A DNA stretch of 64,000 nucleotides. Origin: Parietaria judaica. Taxonomy: Eukaryota > Streptophyta > Magnoliopsida > Rosales > Urticaceae. The notes under the pieces were generated by a model. That model ran no database searches. It had not been told where the DNA came from and was given only the letters and a program-made list of their open reading frames with translations. Below, piece by piece: positions 47,401 to 64,000 of the stretch. Every line of letters starts with the position of its first letter. Position 1 is the stretch's first letter. The translations under genes were made by a program, and so were the position numbers. The stretch spans positions 25,528,420 through 25,592,419 of the forward strand of contig OX940865.1 of the NCBI GenBank assembly GCA_954871525.1. The letters run 5' to 3'.

Positions 47401-49758
47401 CAAGGATTGGTTCAAACAGCTATCAAGACGAGACAGGTGTAAGTGACGAGTTCGCCACTGTTTCAGGGGCGCAAGGGATGCATCAAGAGGAGCAAGATCT
47501 AGTCAACATGATGGCAGCTTCGGCAAATCATGGTTTCAATGGACAGATTCCTGTACCTTTGAATCTAGCTTCTCATCACCTTCCTCTTCCAATCTCACCG
47601 TCGTTTCTAGCTTCTATGGGGTATGGTCAAAGAAATATGGGTGGAATGGTCAATCCATGGGGCCCGAATGTTCAATTTCCACCCGGTGTGGTTCCGTCAC
47701 ATATGGCTCATTATTTTCCTGGCATGGGATTGACACCGAATCCAGAGGATCATCATTTGGAACCTCCTAGTGAGAATTTCGGTTCGGTTATGAATTCCCG
47801 AGACGCTGACCGTGATGTTTGGCATGATCATGATAATGGCGGTTTGGAGATTTTACAGGCTGATGATAAACAACAATCTACGTCGTCTGGTTATAACTTT
47901 AGCCCTTCTTCTCAAGGCTCTAGCCGAGGCCATGCAAAGCTTCCTAAGGAAAGTCATGGAGATGAGTTTCAGTATCACGAAAACCATTTTGATGATCGAA
48001 CTGCACCGTCAAGGTCACGTCCTGGTTCCATGAGAAGTAAAACCTCATCAGAGAGTTCATGGGAAGGATCGTCAAAGTCAAAGTCAACAAGGGACAAGCG
48101 TGGCTTGAAGAGCAGCCCTTTGCCGGTGCCCTCTTCAGCGTCTACACATGGAAAAGATAAGAGTGTTTCCGAGCATTCCTCTACTCAAGCTGAGGAGGAT
48201 AATAGAGATTGGAATTTGTCGTCTCCAATTGGTGCTGATGTGGCACCTCATTCTGATGCCACGTGGCAAGTTTCTAGGCATCAAATTACCGGATACGAAC
48301 CGCCACAGACAAGCGGATCAGATTCGATAATCCCCTTCTCTTCGATGGTCTTAAACCCTAATTCCCGTCCAAGAACTGGAGATAATTCAGGGGCTCATCC
48401 CTTTACGTTTTATGCCACAGGACCACCGATTCCATTTGTTACGATGCTTCCTGTGTACAATTACCCAGGTGACTCCGGTAGTTCAGATGCATCGACAAGC
48501 CATTTTAACAGCGATGAAGGGGCTGACATCAGCAATTCCGGTCAAAACTTTGACTCGTCCGAAGGACTTGTTAAAAAGCGTCCGTCGATTTCTTTGGAAA
48601 TTATGAAAGAGGATGCATCTCTCGAGCCATCGGAACATAAGCCTGATATTCTCAATAGCGATTTCACCAGCCATTATCAGAATTTGCAGTATGGACGGCT
48701 TTGTCAAGATGTGCGTTATCATCCTTCACCTATGGTTTCGCCTGTTATGGTACATCCTGGGTATCTGCAGGGACGTAGTGGTCAATGGGACGGTACAGGA
48801 AGACCGCTTTCAAACAACATGAACATCTTCACCCAGATCATGGGCTATGGGCATCGTGTTCTTCCTGTTGCTCCTCTCCAGACAATACCGAATAGACCGA
48901 CTGGTGTTTATAATCGTTATGTTGAGGAAATGCCAAGATATCGTTCTGGAACCGGAACGTACTTGCCAAATCCGGTAAGATAAAGTGCTAAAGTTATTGC
49001 AGTAATTAACAGAACATTAGTCGTTAACGACAAAAATGAATAACCTTAGTGTGTTTGGGCTTCCTGATAATGTGTTTAAGGTTTGTTTTATTAATTAAAA
49101 TGGCAAACCTTTCTTTTATTTAGTTGCAATGACTTCAGTATTATTTGTCAGATTCTTAATGTTCTACGTTCTGGTTCTAATTTAATTATTACAGAAGGCT
49201 TCAGTGAGAGACCGGCAGTCTACTAATACAAGGAGGGGGAATTACAGTTTTGACCGGAACGATCGTTATGGCGACAGAGAAGGCAATTGGAATGCCAGTC
49301 CAAAGTCCCGACCTTCTGGGCGTGGAGGCTACGGCCGTAACGACAGAGAAAAAACGAACACTAGGGTTGAGCGTTTGAACGGAGGAGAGAGCCGAAGCGA
49401 GAGGTCGTGGGGCCCACACAGACACGACTCGTTCTCCCAGAATGGTCCGGTCCGGTCGAGCGGCTCGACTAACGTGAACGTGCCATATGGCGTGTATCCG
49501 GTGCCCTCCATGAGCAACCATGATGGGGCGTCGGCTAACGGGCCCGCCATGCCATCAGTTGTGATGCTCTATCCATACGATCAGAGCGGTAGCTATGGAG
49601 CTCCACATTCCGAGCAGCTTGAGTTTGGGTCTCTTGGAGCGGTGGGCTTTTCGGGTCCAAATGAAGGGTTGCAACAAAATGAGGAACAGAGGTTTCACGG
49701 TAGTTCTGCTAGGCAGTCGTCACCTGATCAGCCCCCTGCGTCCCAAATCCAGAGGTAG
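44489..49758 (+). CDS. nucleotidyltransferase, PAP/OAS1 substrate-binding superfamily
   Basis: Relatives are non-canonical poly(A)/poly(U)-polymerase-like proteins; substrate and product are not established for this subfamily. Eight exons: 44489-44725, 45263-45451, 45761-45853, 45954-46136, 46214-46316, 46444-46629, 46828-48974 and 49195-49758, giving about 1233 residues with consistent phases. The catalytic nucleotidyltransferase part has FGSVPLKTYLPDGDIDLTAF (Gly-Ser at 84-85, Asp residues at 94-98) and a third acidic residue in IVVDISFNQLGG (about 156). The substrate-binding helical part follows (LIKAWCYYESRILGAHHGLI, RFLEFFSKFDWENF) and ends with FTFGAKRLARLLDCP. The large exon 7 and exon 8 encode a long low-complexity tail rich in Ser, Pro, Gly and Arg (RSRPGSMRSKTSSESSWEGS; RGGYGRNDREK), probably an RNA or protein interaction region. 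The active-site triad looks intact. Confidence 0.88.
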
Positions 49759-51594
49759 TTTATCATAGGGGTGATCTTTTTAGCGGTTACCATTCCTGGG
49801 GTGTACTGATTCTAAGTTACCGAGAAAACCTTTTTCCGGTTGCTTAATAAACTGGTTTTTACAAATCCTTGTAATAAGTTACTGACTTTACGAAATCCTT
49901 TTGATGATGTCGTTGACTTTTCGTCGTTTCGGGGTTTGGCTTCTTTGCAGATGAGCGGCTCGGAAAATCATTGATTGGTTGATGAGGATTCGTCACCTTT
50001 GATACCCCACAGACCAAGCAGAGACAGTCACGGCAGTGGGAGGAACTGCGCCTTGAGAAATCCGAGCACGACAAGCTGAACTTATCACGAGATCGAGCTT
50101 ACTGATTCTGACAAAATCTTAGCATTTTTCTGGCGGAATGGCTACTTAAAGTCGTTTTGGCGCATCATACTGAAGAATTACGCAAGTATACAAGTAGCTG
50201 ATTTTCCATTCGCAGTAACGATGAATGTTGGACGGACACGATGATGAAAAAAGGGAGTCCGCCAAGGGTTTCGGACTCACCTGGAGAAGAGACACAAATG
50301 TAATTTTACTGAGTAGAAACTGACTTAGATTCAGAGTCTTAGAAAGTTTACATGTATTTGTTCTGGAAAATCAGCTAAGTGTTTGAGAATTTTGAATTCA
50401 CAGTGATTACTCATTAGTCTACTCTTTTTCCTTTTTTTCATAAACATATCTTTTCAGTTTAGAAATAATACGGCCAAAATTTAAAAAGATTTCAGATTTA
50501 TTTGGTTTTGTATTTTATTTATATTTTTATTCTGGACCTATCAATAAACCAGTTACTCATCTGTACAAATTGAACCATTGATTTTTTCGGTAACAATATT
50601 TAGAACACTGGATTGTGTTATCAAGGTTTTAAATACCGCTTGCCGATATCGTTTCGCACTTTTCGTTTTACGGATATATCGCTTGTCGATAGGTATCTCA
50701 TAGGTAAATCGATGGGTATGTCGATGGATATATCGTTTCGCATTTTGAAAAAAGATTTTCGATGGGCATGCCGATGGATATTCGGGAAATTTAATACCTT
50801 GGTGTTAATTATTATGTTTTCAAACTTGTTGAAATCTTTGGAAATTATACCTGGACCGCTATCATCAAAGACTTAAAATATATACACTATTGAATGTAAA
50901 TATTGATATTAATTGTTTTTTTAGACATCAAAAGCTTGTTAAATGTTATGAGTTTGGTGAAAGCTTGTTCCAAATTAATATTCAAAAAATAATATCAATG
51001 GCTTCGAAAAACTCAGAATATCATAAATTTAGATAAAAACATACAAATTTTATCAAACTTTGTATATTTTTCTTAACTAAAGTCTCCAAAGTTATTGAGC
51101 TTGTGTAGATTAATATTGACATGGTTCCTCGATTAGTCACTTAGTTTGTATGGCTTCAAATTGACATACGATGAGACTTTTTTCGAATTAAATTACAATG
51201 TAAACAAAATTATTGAAACTTGAAAGGGTAAGAAAGATAGGATCAATCAAATTCATCTCTTTTTTCCACTCTTGAAAATCATTTTGGGCTGTCAGAATCG
51301 GATCAGCTAGTCAGGAAACCAACATCGTCGGAAACTACCGAAGAAACGACACAACTGAAAAACTACGCCGGAATAACGTCACAACCGCAATGTTGTAGCG
51401 CCAATTTCATTACGTTTCTAAGGATTTCATTACAATACAATAAATAAATCACCCTATCCTATCAAATACCCTCGTTAAATTTGCTTTGCTCTTTCACAAA
51501 ATTCTCAAGTCTGTATACATATTACTCTTAATTCTCAATTTTTCCAAGAAACAAGAGTTGGCAACTTTCGGGTTTAGGATTTCGCCACCAGCAG
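49759..51594. other. convergent intergenic region
   Basis: This space lies between the 3' ends of the nucleotidyltransferase (plus) and helicase (minus) genes. It contains both 3'UTRs and a small inverted-repeat element (50622-50803). Otherwise AT-rich with no gene seen. Confidence 0.5.
50622..50803. mobile_element. MITE-like element with ATATCG internal repeats
   Basis: The left end CAAGGTTTTAAATACCG and the right end, read in reverse complement (CCAAGGTATTAAATTTCCC), form imperfect inverted repeats. CAAGGTTTTAAA ends are common in plant hAT-type MITEs. The interior is a degenerate array of GATATCG / CGATGG(A/G)TAT words. No clean target duplication was found, so the boundaries are approximate. 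Confidence 0.4.
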
Positions 51595-54500
51595 CTATCG
51601 CGAGCGCAATCCGGGGATGTTTTTCAGGCCCATCTTGCCAAGAACCATCTTTGGAATAGCCGGAGGGTTGTCGAGACCCATGGTTCTGCTAAATTCATTT
51701 GCCAGCTGGACAAGCACGTGCTTGTCGCGGCCCACATTCTTGTTGGAGTTGTAATATCCGAGCCAAGCTTGGTACGCCGATTCTTTGGTCTTCATCTCTA
51801 GTTTCGAAAGCGCTCGTTCCACCTGTTTGATCACTATACGTCAGTCTCACGGTATTCCGGACCTCAAGAAAATCTAGATGAAAATAATTTCACCACCAAA
51901 AATAAAAAAAAATCCTGGGTTCATACAGGAAAATATAGTTTCATACTTTCATTAGCTTTTCTTTATGCTTTATGAGAGAATAGTGCTTTACTTTTGGTCA
52001 AAAGATGTCTCGGTAATCTCACCTTCTTCTTCGTGTCGGGATCTACAGAAGGCTCGGGTGCTTTCGATAGAGGCAAGTCTTTGATTGTGGATAAAAAGTA
52101 TTGCTCCCATGGCGCTAACATCAGTACGCCTTCGCCTTCTTTGCCTTTACGGCCCGTTCTCCCAAGGCGATGGATGTACTGCTGTTTGTCGGCAGGCACT
52201 CCTATCTGTAATTGCAGTACAAGGGTCAGAAAAAGGTCAATACTCAATAGAGTAATCTTCACTAGTGCTAAATTACGAGAGTAAGACATGGTCGTACCTG
52301 AATGACGAGAGTGACATCCGGGTAATCAACCCCACGTGCAGATACGTCGGAAGTTACGAGAATAAGCCCCTTTGACTTTCGGAACTCGTCGGACACCTTT
52401 GTTCTGTAACTCTGCGACTTTCTCGAGTGAATCTCTCGCACGTTCATGTTCAATTCACCGAGAAGCTCGGCCACCAATTTAGTCACCATAGCTGTCGTGC
52501 AGAACACGATAACCTGAAGATGGTATTTCAAAATTTTATGAAGCCGAGATGGAAAAGGGAACAACAAAAAAACCTGGATCTATAAGTAGCCATACCTTAT
52601 AGTCAACATCGTCAGCGATATGTTCCTTCAAAAGAAAGTGCAGGTACGAGAAATGTTTGTCTAATGGAGCGACCAAATGCATTTGTCTCACCTGAAATGT
52701 CGATACTCGTAAGAATCAAAATTTTATACGCTCCAAATATTACAAGAGTTTTGAGTGAAAACATGACATACTTGTGAATGCGTATCCTCGCTCCCTTCGT
52801 GAACCGTGTTAATGAACTCGTGGTCTCTTTTCAATGCAATGTGGCAGACTTGGCGAACCTTCACGTACAGAACTTGAGATAATCAGAATTTATCCAACAC
52901 AGAACACAATACCAAACATAAAAATTGTTAATACACTGTCTCGGAAACCTCATCGGGAACTGTGGCGGAAAACAGAAGAGTCTGGCGTTGCTTTGGAGTT
53001 GAAGCAATGATCTTCTCAATATCTTTGCGGAATCCCATATCGAGCAAATGATCGGCTTCATCAAGGACAAGTACTTTCACACCCATCATCCTCGTTGCGA
53101 AACCCGCAGTATTCTCCATATGATCTTTGAGCCTCCCGGGCGTGGCAACAAGAATCTGCAAGTCAAAATATCCAGTTAGTAATGAATGATTCTTACATAG
53201 CCAATGTCTAAAAAGACACTGAGCAACAAAAAAAGAAAAAAAAACTACAAACCTGACACGGGTTCGCTTGCAAGCGTTTCTGCTCCAAAGCGAGTCGCGT
53301 CCCTCCGATCACAACTTGAACACCGATCGAAGGATGGTATTTCAACAGTTTAGTGGCTTCTGAAGCAGCTTGATTTGCGAGCTCTCTGGTCGGGCATATC
53401 ACGAGCACAACAATCGGAGGACGCTTTTGGTCACGATCACCGGAAGCTGAGTTCACAATGACTTCAATCGAGGGAAGCTGGAGATAAAAGCAAGGTTTGA
53501 GAAAAACTACTTATTGAATTCAGATGCGTATTACCGGAAGTGCCTTACCAGAAAAGCTACTGTTTTCCCAGTGCCGGTTTTCGCCTTCGCCAGAACATCC
53601 TTACCTAAAAACGCAATCAAATTCAATTAAGTTTCGAAACCGAAATCTCGTTGCTGACTAATCAAACTAATCATTTCCGGAAGGAAAACCAATCTACTGC
53701 AAATATCCGATTCTTACAGACAGGCGCTAATTAAACATAATGGCGTATTCAACGTTGTCTCGAACTAAACACAGAGAAACAATCAAGAACCAAAATGCTA
53801 ACAAGCGGGAAAAACAGAAGAACCTTTGAGTATAACGGGCAGAGTCGCCTCTTGCACGACCGTCATTTTCTCAAATCCGGCATCCTTGGTTCCTCTCAAA
53901 GTTAAGGGAGAGACCGGAAACTGGTCAAACCTACAACATATAAACATTGTTAGACTCTGAAAAAGGTACAGAAATCGATCATTAGAGTAATCAAGCTGAA
54001 TACCTTGTTTCACTCAAGTAAGACTCCTGTTTTCCGGTCGAATCCGTCGCCAAAATTTTCGCGGTTTTCTTTGGCAGCACAACTTCGTTGTCGTCCGCAT
54101 CCTCTTCCTCGCTTGCATCGCTATCGTCGTCACTGAGCAAATCCTCAATGCCAAATTTATCTTCGCCATCAATCTCGTCATCGTCATATTCATCCTCGTC
54201 GTCGTCGTCCTCACTGACAAAACGCGGTTGCTTTTTAAAACCCGTCTCGCTTTTCTTGTACATGTCCCTCTCGCCGCCTCTCTTCCCAATCGAGGAATTC
54301 ATGCCCGGTTTCGATTTCTCAAACCTCGGACTCCTGTTTTGGGACAGGGAATCTCTCTGTTCGCCGTCCCTTTTGGTGTCGAATCGCCTGCCCGTTGACG
54401 AATTCCTAGAAACCGAGTCGCCTTGCCGCTGAAACCTAGCGCTCGAGTTACGGGAGAAACTATCTCCGTTCCGCTCTTCTCTTCTGTTCTCGAAAGGTCG

Positions 54501-55049
54501 ACCGGTCTGAGAATCCCTCGGAGTCCTCTTCCCGGAAAAACTCGCCCTGTCGTTTCCCTCAAACCTTCTATTCGTCGGAGAACTCCTCGGAGACTCTCTC
54601 CTCCCGAACTCGCTGGAACTCCTCTCACTCGTCCTCGTCCGCTTCCCCGAGAACGAATCGCCACTACCACCTCGACCTCGAGCCCGCGAACGGCCGTTCC
54701 CGCCACTCCAATCGCCGTCCGAGTCATCCCGGCCGCCACGCGACGAGTCGTTTCGCCCCCCACGCGGCGAGTCCTCCCTCAACTCAGTCACCCAGTCGCT
54801 TAGCTCGGCCTCGTCGTCGATCAGGCTCTTCGGGCCCCGGCTCGCCGAGAGCTCGGACCCCGAGCGGGTGGAGAGCCGCCGGGTGGTCTGCCTCATGGGA
54901 GCGCGCTGAAACCCTAGGCACTGGTACTTGTGGCGGAAGGGGAAGAGGCGAGAGAAGCTCGCGGTGGAGGAGAGCATCCGAGGCTCGAGCTTCATGGGGG
55001 CGAAGCAGGCGACTGGGAGGCGGAGCTGGAGGAAGATCTTCGCCGGCAT
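51595..55049 (-). CDS. DEAD-box ATP-dependent RNA helicase, organellar RH26/RH31-like
   Basis: An RNA helicase, probably mitochondrial or plastidial. Ten exons on the minus strand: 55049-54004, 53930-53824, 53604-53549, 53477-53253, 53155-52937, 52858-52772, 52691-52596, 52513-52298, 52205-52023 and 51822-51595, giving 820 residues. All phases agree. The N-terminus ([16 protein letters not shown]...) is hydrophobic and basic, like a targeting peptide. Residues 70-345 form a long Arg/Ser/Gly-rich then acidic extension. The core follows, with the Q motif ([13 protein letters not shown]), motif I (AKTGTGKT), Ia (PTRELANQ), Ib (TPGRL), II (DEAD at about 510), III (SAT), IV (VIVFCTT), V ([14 protein letters not shown]) and VI ([10 protein letters not shown], about 695). 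All motifs are intact. Exon pattern and extension match the RH25/RH26/RH31 group; the exact orthologue is not certain. Confidence 0.93.
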
Positions 55050-55149
55050 GGCGGATCGGAGAAGCGAAGAATGGCGAGGTTTCAGAGCGTCTGAGAATGA
55101 GATTGCGCCATTTCTTCCGAGGATGGAGAAGAAGATAGGGTTTAGGGTT

Positions 55150-55926
55150 TAACCATTTTCTATTTATTTATTATATTTTTTACTGACTGGATATTTGTCT
55201 GGTGAGATATTTTGCGTGGAAAACGACTTGTCGTTTTATATGGAAACGATGTGAAGTAGTTAAAGTGGATCAAATTAGACAATAATATGAGGTTATGAGC
55301 TAATTTTACTTTGAGTAATTATCGCTAAGTTCCTTTAAATTTATTATTATGTATCATAAAAAAAAAAAGAATTCGGACCAATCATTTGATCTCCCGACGA
55401 ACGTCTAATAAACACCATTCTTAGAACATTTGGAACTTTATCCTGAAAATTACTCGGCAATAAACTTGAATTTAAGTAAGAAGATAGTTTTTAGTTTATT
55501 ATTAAAAACACATTCAATATGACATGTTGTAACACAAAGGCTTTTAGTTAAACTAATGTGAGGTATTAGTGTGTGGTTTAAGCATTTCTCAAATGACTTT
55601 ATATTTTTAATCGTGATCAAATTAGATGAGTGTCAACAATAAAATAAACTGAAAGGTAAGAAAAGATGAGTTCAAAATTCAATTACACTAAATGTCAACT
55701 TAACTACGTCAAAAACATCCCAAAAAACAAAGATGACTTAACAAGATAAATCGAAAAACATCGAGAAGGTATAACTCCAATGATTGAACATTGAATTTTC
55801 ATCTTTGAAGTGGAGAGTTCAAACCTCGTAACACTAAAAAAATCAATCGGAAATAAGACCATGTAGTTCTAAATTATTTATTCTAAACAATAATTTTTCA
55901 AGCAAAATATATTTGATCATCTATAT
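55150..55926. other. intergenic between helicase start and TPP 3' end
   Basis: The helicase promoter (minus strand) lies just above 55049. The rest is AT-rich and includes a possible SINE-like segment, described separately. No gene was seen. Confidence 0.5.
55740..55845 (+). mobile_element. possible tRNA-derived SINE fragment
   Basis: GGTATAACTCCAATGATT resembles a pol III A box. About 40 bases later AGTTCAAACCTC resembles a B box (GGTTCAANCC). An A-rich stretch follows (ACACTAAAAAAATC). The spacing fits a tRNA-related SINE head. No target duplication was confirmed. Confidence 0.3.
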
Positions 55927-61149
<5,223 letters not shown>

Positions 61150-61163
61150 GATTGCTTCTGTTT

Positions 61164-61263
61164 CTGAACAACTACATATTCAAATGCGTTTATTTGTGTA
61201 TGCTCATGCAAAACTATATATATATATATACACATAAGTACCCTAATAGAATATTCCATCTTT

Positions 61264-61326
<63 letters not shown>

Positions 61327-62283
61327 ATCCTTATCCTATTGTCAAAGAGAAAGGTCTTATCTAAATTCTAAAGCACTCACGTGTTGAAAATCCAAACATG
61401 ACAGTATGTAATATCATATTATTATTATTATTATTATATAGTTTGCTTGTATTGTATATCTAGTTATATACTGAATATATACAATCTCTTGTATTTGATT
61501 GGTCCTCGCAGAGACTTGTCAAGCATAATGTGGTACGATAATTGGATTTCATGATTAGATGTATAAGATTCTTTCAAAAACTTGAAAAGAAAGGGACCTT
61601 TTTTAGGAATCAATCAATATATATATGGACCAATGACGCGTGTTAGACATAGATCATGAGAAAAGGAGAGGTGATTCAGACACCATGTTCAATCGAATTA
61701 ATGATTTATCTATAAATGGACATTGACACGAGACTTTATAATGTGCATTATCACGCCCTCCTAATTCCTAGGAGGTAACTTATTGATACATAATTATATA
61801 TTATTAATCAGATTAAACACACACACACATGAACCACTAGATAACTAAATTTAAGTCATAAAACAAACAGATTTTTTCATCATTCTGAAAATCAATCCTC
61901 GTGCATAGTAACGGAGAATGATTAATATAAATAAAAAATAAAAATATCAAATTAACGAGGGGTCACTTTGATGCGTAAAAAATGAGATGGACTAAAATTC
62001 TTTGACCGGGTTACCGTATTTCTGCCTTTGCTCATGCAAGACGCACGTACAAATACACTCTAGTCGTTCCTCTCGCATTTTCCAACATTAGAAAATTGTA
62101 ATTCTTTGTTGACGAGATTACTAATAAAATTTTAGAGAATATCAAACTTCCATCATACTGAATATATATAAACATTTTCAATAGTGAGATAATTGATAAA
62201 CTATTGTCTATATATATATGAGCAAAAATGTGAGTGCAAAATTCAAAAGAATATAACTAGAGAGCATTGAGTAAGAGAAGTAC
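61164..62283 (-). other. proposed 5'UTR intron of TPP
   Basis: On the minus strand a donor TTCCCAAG|GTACTT sits at 62284/62283, about 40 bases below the predicted transcription start. An acceptor GTTGTTCAG|AAACAG ends at 61164, 14 bases before the ATG. Leader introns are common in plant TPP genes. The interval is AT-rich without a gene and contains the (GA)n tract at 61265-61321. Confidence 0.5.
61265..61321. repeat. (GA)n microsatellite
   Basis: An uninterrupted run of 57 bases of AG/GA lies in the proposed TPP 5'UTR intron. It reads as (CT)n on the coding strand. Confidence 0.95.
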
Positions 62284-62343
62284 CTTGGGAAGTTTGAATG
62301 AGAGAAATAAAAGAAGAATATAGAAAATGGAGAATGGAGGGTA

Positions 62344-62351
62344 TATTTATA
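62344..62351 (-). promoter_or_regulatory. TATA box of the TPP gene
   Basis: TATAAATA on the minus strand lies in GGCTATAAATATACC. It is followed about 30 bases later by a pyrimidine-rich leader (TTTCTCTCATTCAAACTT) that ends in the proposed 5'UTR donor site. Confidence 0.55.
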
Positions 62352-62457
62352 GCCTAAAAGAGTCACGTTATACGTACAACTAGCCAAGCCTTAAATGTTA
62401 AATCTTAAGCCCTCAACAAGATTAATTGTGTGCTTTGTATTATAGTGATAATAATAA

Positions 62458-63440
62458 CGTAATTACTTGACCAATGACCCAAATGGAAGAAAGAAACAAA
62501 GGCTAAGTTGACTATAAATTCCTACATGCAGTGTACCAATAAAATTTCCAAGTATACGTTAGAGACTGTTCTTAAGGTGAGAATTTCCGTGTATACAAAT
62601 TTCTAGTTTATAATATATGAACGAAAATTGTAATATAAGAAGTGTTTTTAAGTATCCTATAGTAAAAGAGCATATCTATCAAACGCATTCATTACATACT
62701 TACAAACACATGACGGAACTACATACGGGCCAAGCCAATATATATGTACGTTAAGTCATCGAGTTAAAAACATGCGACTTATAAAAAAATATATTCAAAA
62801 CAATCCTTACACAAGTACGGACACATTGATGGAACTACCGTCATCCCAACAAATGTACGTTAGAGTATTTAACTTACTATACCGTAAGATATATATTGAG
62901 TTAAACCACGGGATCTACGTACGTACATTTGATGAATATATGATACCATAACTCTATTAAATCATAAGTGTCTAATCTTTTTACTTTAAATGTTCACCTT
63001 AAATTATGCTTGATTTCCCCCCAAAAGATTTATCCATCCGTTCAAAATTTACAGCCTGAATCCATAATCCATCACAATCAAACAGATGATGAAAAAAAAA
63101 TCAAGACGAATTTTCAATCCAGGAAAAAAATCCAATGAAATCAACGAGTCCTGCGATTTATTTTTCATTAGTTATTGTCTATTAAATATTTTTCCCGTCT
63201 AGCTAGCATTTACCAAAAAGAACTCCAGATTATTAGTTTTTTTTAGTATATAGTAATAATAAAACGTGCCATTAATTAGTTTTACTTTGACCAATAATGA
63301 TGCCAATATATAGAAGGAAAAACAAACTCATTTGACTGTAAATTACTACATGCAATGTATCAATGGAATTGCGTAATATACGTAAGAGAATGTTAAGGAC
63401 TTGAGAATTACGTTAGAGAATGTTAATGACTTGAGAATTA
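62458..63440. repeat. diverged direct repeats upstream of TPP
   Basis: Segment 62458-62580 (GACCAATGA..., GACTATAAATTCCTACATGC) reappears at about 63264-63410 (GACCAATAATGA, GACTGTAAATTACTACATGC) in the same order, with about 75-80 percent identity. Inside the second copy a 30-base unit (CGTAAGAGAATGTTAAGGAC...) is itself duplicated in tandem at 63381-63410 and 63411-63440. Otherwise 62360-63940 is AT-rich and gene-free. Confidence 0.65.
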
Positions 63441-63627
63441 CTACACATTTAAATTTTGCTCTCATTTCTTATGGTATATATAGTTATACATACCAATGTT
63501 CTAAAATCACAAGTTTTCATGGTTAACCGGTGATTGGTATTCGGTTGGTCACTGGTAAAAATCACAATAAAACGTTTTTTTATTTATTTTATATTTTCTT
63601 CAAAATATTGGTATTATGGAGTTTAGG

Positions 63628-63765
63628 TATAGCGACTACCCTTTGTCATTATGGAGATCTACAACGATGATAACGTACAAAGACGACATTTGTCGTTGTA
63701 AATAGTATAATGACACTGTTTGACCTGTATATAGCCACGACAAGAGTCGTCGCTACAAAGCAATA
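63628..63765. mobile_element. small foldback element with TAGCGAC ends
   Basis: TATAGCGACTACCCTTTGTC on the left pairs with ACAAGAGTCGTCGCTACA on the right. GACGACATTTGTCGTTG is a second internal palindrome. TAGCGACGAC-type ends are known in several plant MITE and MULE families. No clear target duplication was found. Confidence 0.35.
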
Positions 63766-63946
63766 ATGAGTGAACAAGCCGAAATATGACCATATAACTT
63801 AACTAACTAAATTATTAATTCCAAATACTAATTTCCCAAGATAAATAAGATTTGAAAAATCCAAGGCAAATCCAATCTAATATGTTTGTATCATCTTTAT
63901 TATAGCTCTCTGCATAAATATATATATATATATATATATATTTCTC

Positions 63947-64000
63947 CTATGATTCTAGAAAGATATTAACTTGCTTGAAGACCAGGTTTTTTCCAGTCAA
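63947..64000 (-). CDS. TPP: 3' end of a second, tandem trehalose-6-phosphate phosphatase gene (partial)
   Basis: On the minus strand TTGACTGGAAAAAACCTGGTC continues to CTTCAAGCAAG and then CTAGAATCATAG. It is clearly the counterpart of the last codons of the first TPP gene (DWKNQLLKQ...LLES). The A run has six bases here and five in the first copy. If the upstream frame equals that of the first gene, the shift gives an early TAA (63968-63966). If the shift is compensated upstream, the reading ends LES at TAG 63949-63947. The rest of the gene lies outside the window. Confidence 0.75.
   Translation of the reverse strand: MTGKNLVFKQVNIFLES

Noticed and set aside
54088..54803. Plus-strand Ser/Arg/Pro-rich frames opposite helicase exon 1
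   Set aside because: Complement of the helicase's acidic and Arg/Ser-rich extension; the minus-strand frame continues in phase into all helicase motifs.

Overview
This window is nuclear DNA from a flowering plant, most likely a woody or herbaceous eudicot. The coding genes are rich in introns and have GT..AG boundaries. Intergenic DNA is AT-rich with many (TA)n tracts. The gene families are plant-specific: an ABA receptor, a PORR-domain chloroplast splicing factor, a plastid lipase and an F-box/LRR protein. MIR477-like hairpins and typical plant transposons are also present. The species cannot be fixed from the sequence alone.

Layout, left to right. Positions 1-258 hold the 5' end of an unrecognised acidic protein on the minus strand. 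A degenerate minisatellite split by a small hAT element (713-1143) follows. An F-box/LRR gene with three exons spans 2784-4751. A decayed PDR-type ABCG transporter fragment lies at about 5395-6206 (minus). A 539-bp Mutator-like element with long terminal inverted repeats (TIRs) and a perfect 9-bp target duplication sits at 7272-7810. A single-exon WTF1-like PORR gene is at 8217-9791. A MIR477-like hairpin with its own TATA box lies at 12472-12571. A young Ty1/copia (Tork/Tnt1-like) element occupies 14539-20465; its LTRs differ at only 3 positions. A second MIR477-like hairpin is at 21373-21485. A PYL8/9-type ABA receptor gene lies at 23898-25230 (minus).

About 12 kb of AT-rich DNA (25.3-37.6 kb) without a supportable gene follows. 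A five-exon plastid lipase (PLIP, phospholipase A1) gene spans 37668-41600. An eight-exon nucleotidyltransferase (PAP/OAS1-like) gene spans 44489-49758. A ten-exon organellar DEAD-box RNA helicase lies at 51595-55049 (minus). A nine-exon trehalose-6-phosphate phosphatase (TPP) gene lies at 55927-61149 (minus), with its TATA box and a 5'UTR intron reaching 62.35 kb. The last 54 bases are the 3' end of a second, tandem TPP copy.

The most interesting structure is inside the large seventh coding intron of TPP. A 1747-bp Mutator-like element (57115-58861), with inverted repeats and a perfect 9-bp target duplication TAAAAAGTA, carries a GC-rich gene fragment. That fragment resembles the N-terminus of plant KNL1 (kinetochore scaffold, with an RVSF PP1-docking motif), in antisense to TPP. 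This is the architecture of a Pack-MULE. Apart from transposon-internal genes there is no operon-like cooperation; the genes are independent transcription units. They cover hormone perception (PYL), trehalose-6-phosphate signalling (TPP), plastid lipid turnover linked to jasmonate and oil (PLIP), organellar RNA metabolism (WTF1-like, DEAD-box), RNA tailing (nucleotidyltransferase), protein turnover (F-box) and small-RNA regulation (MIR477).
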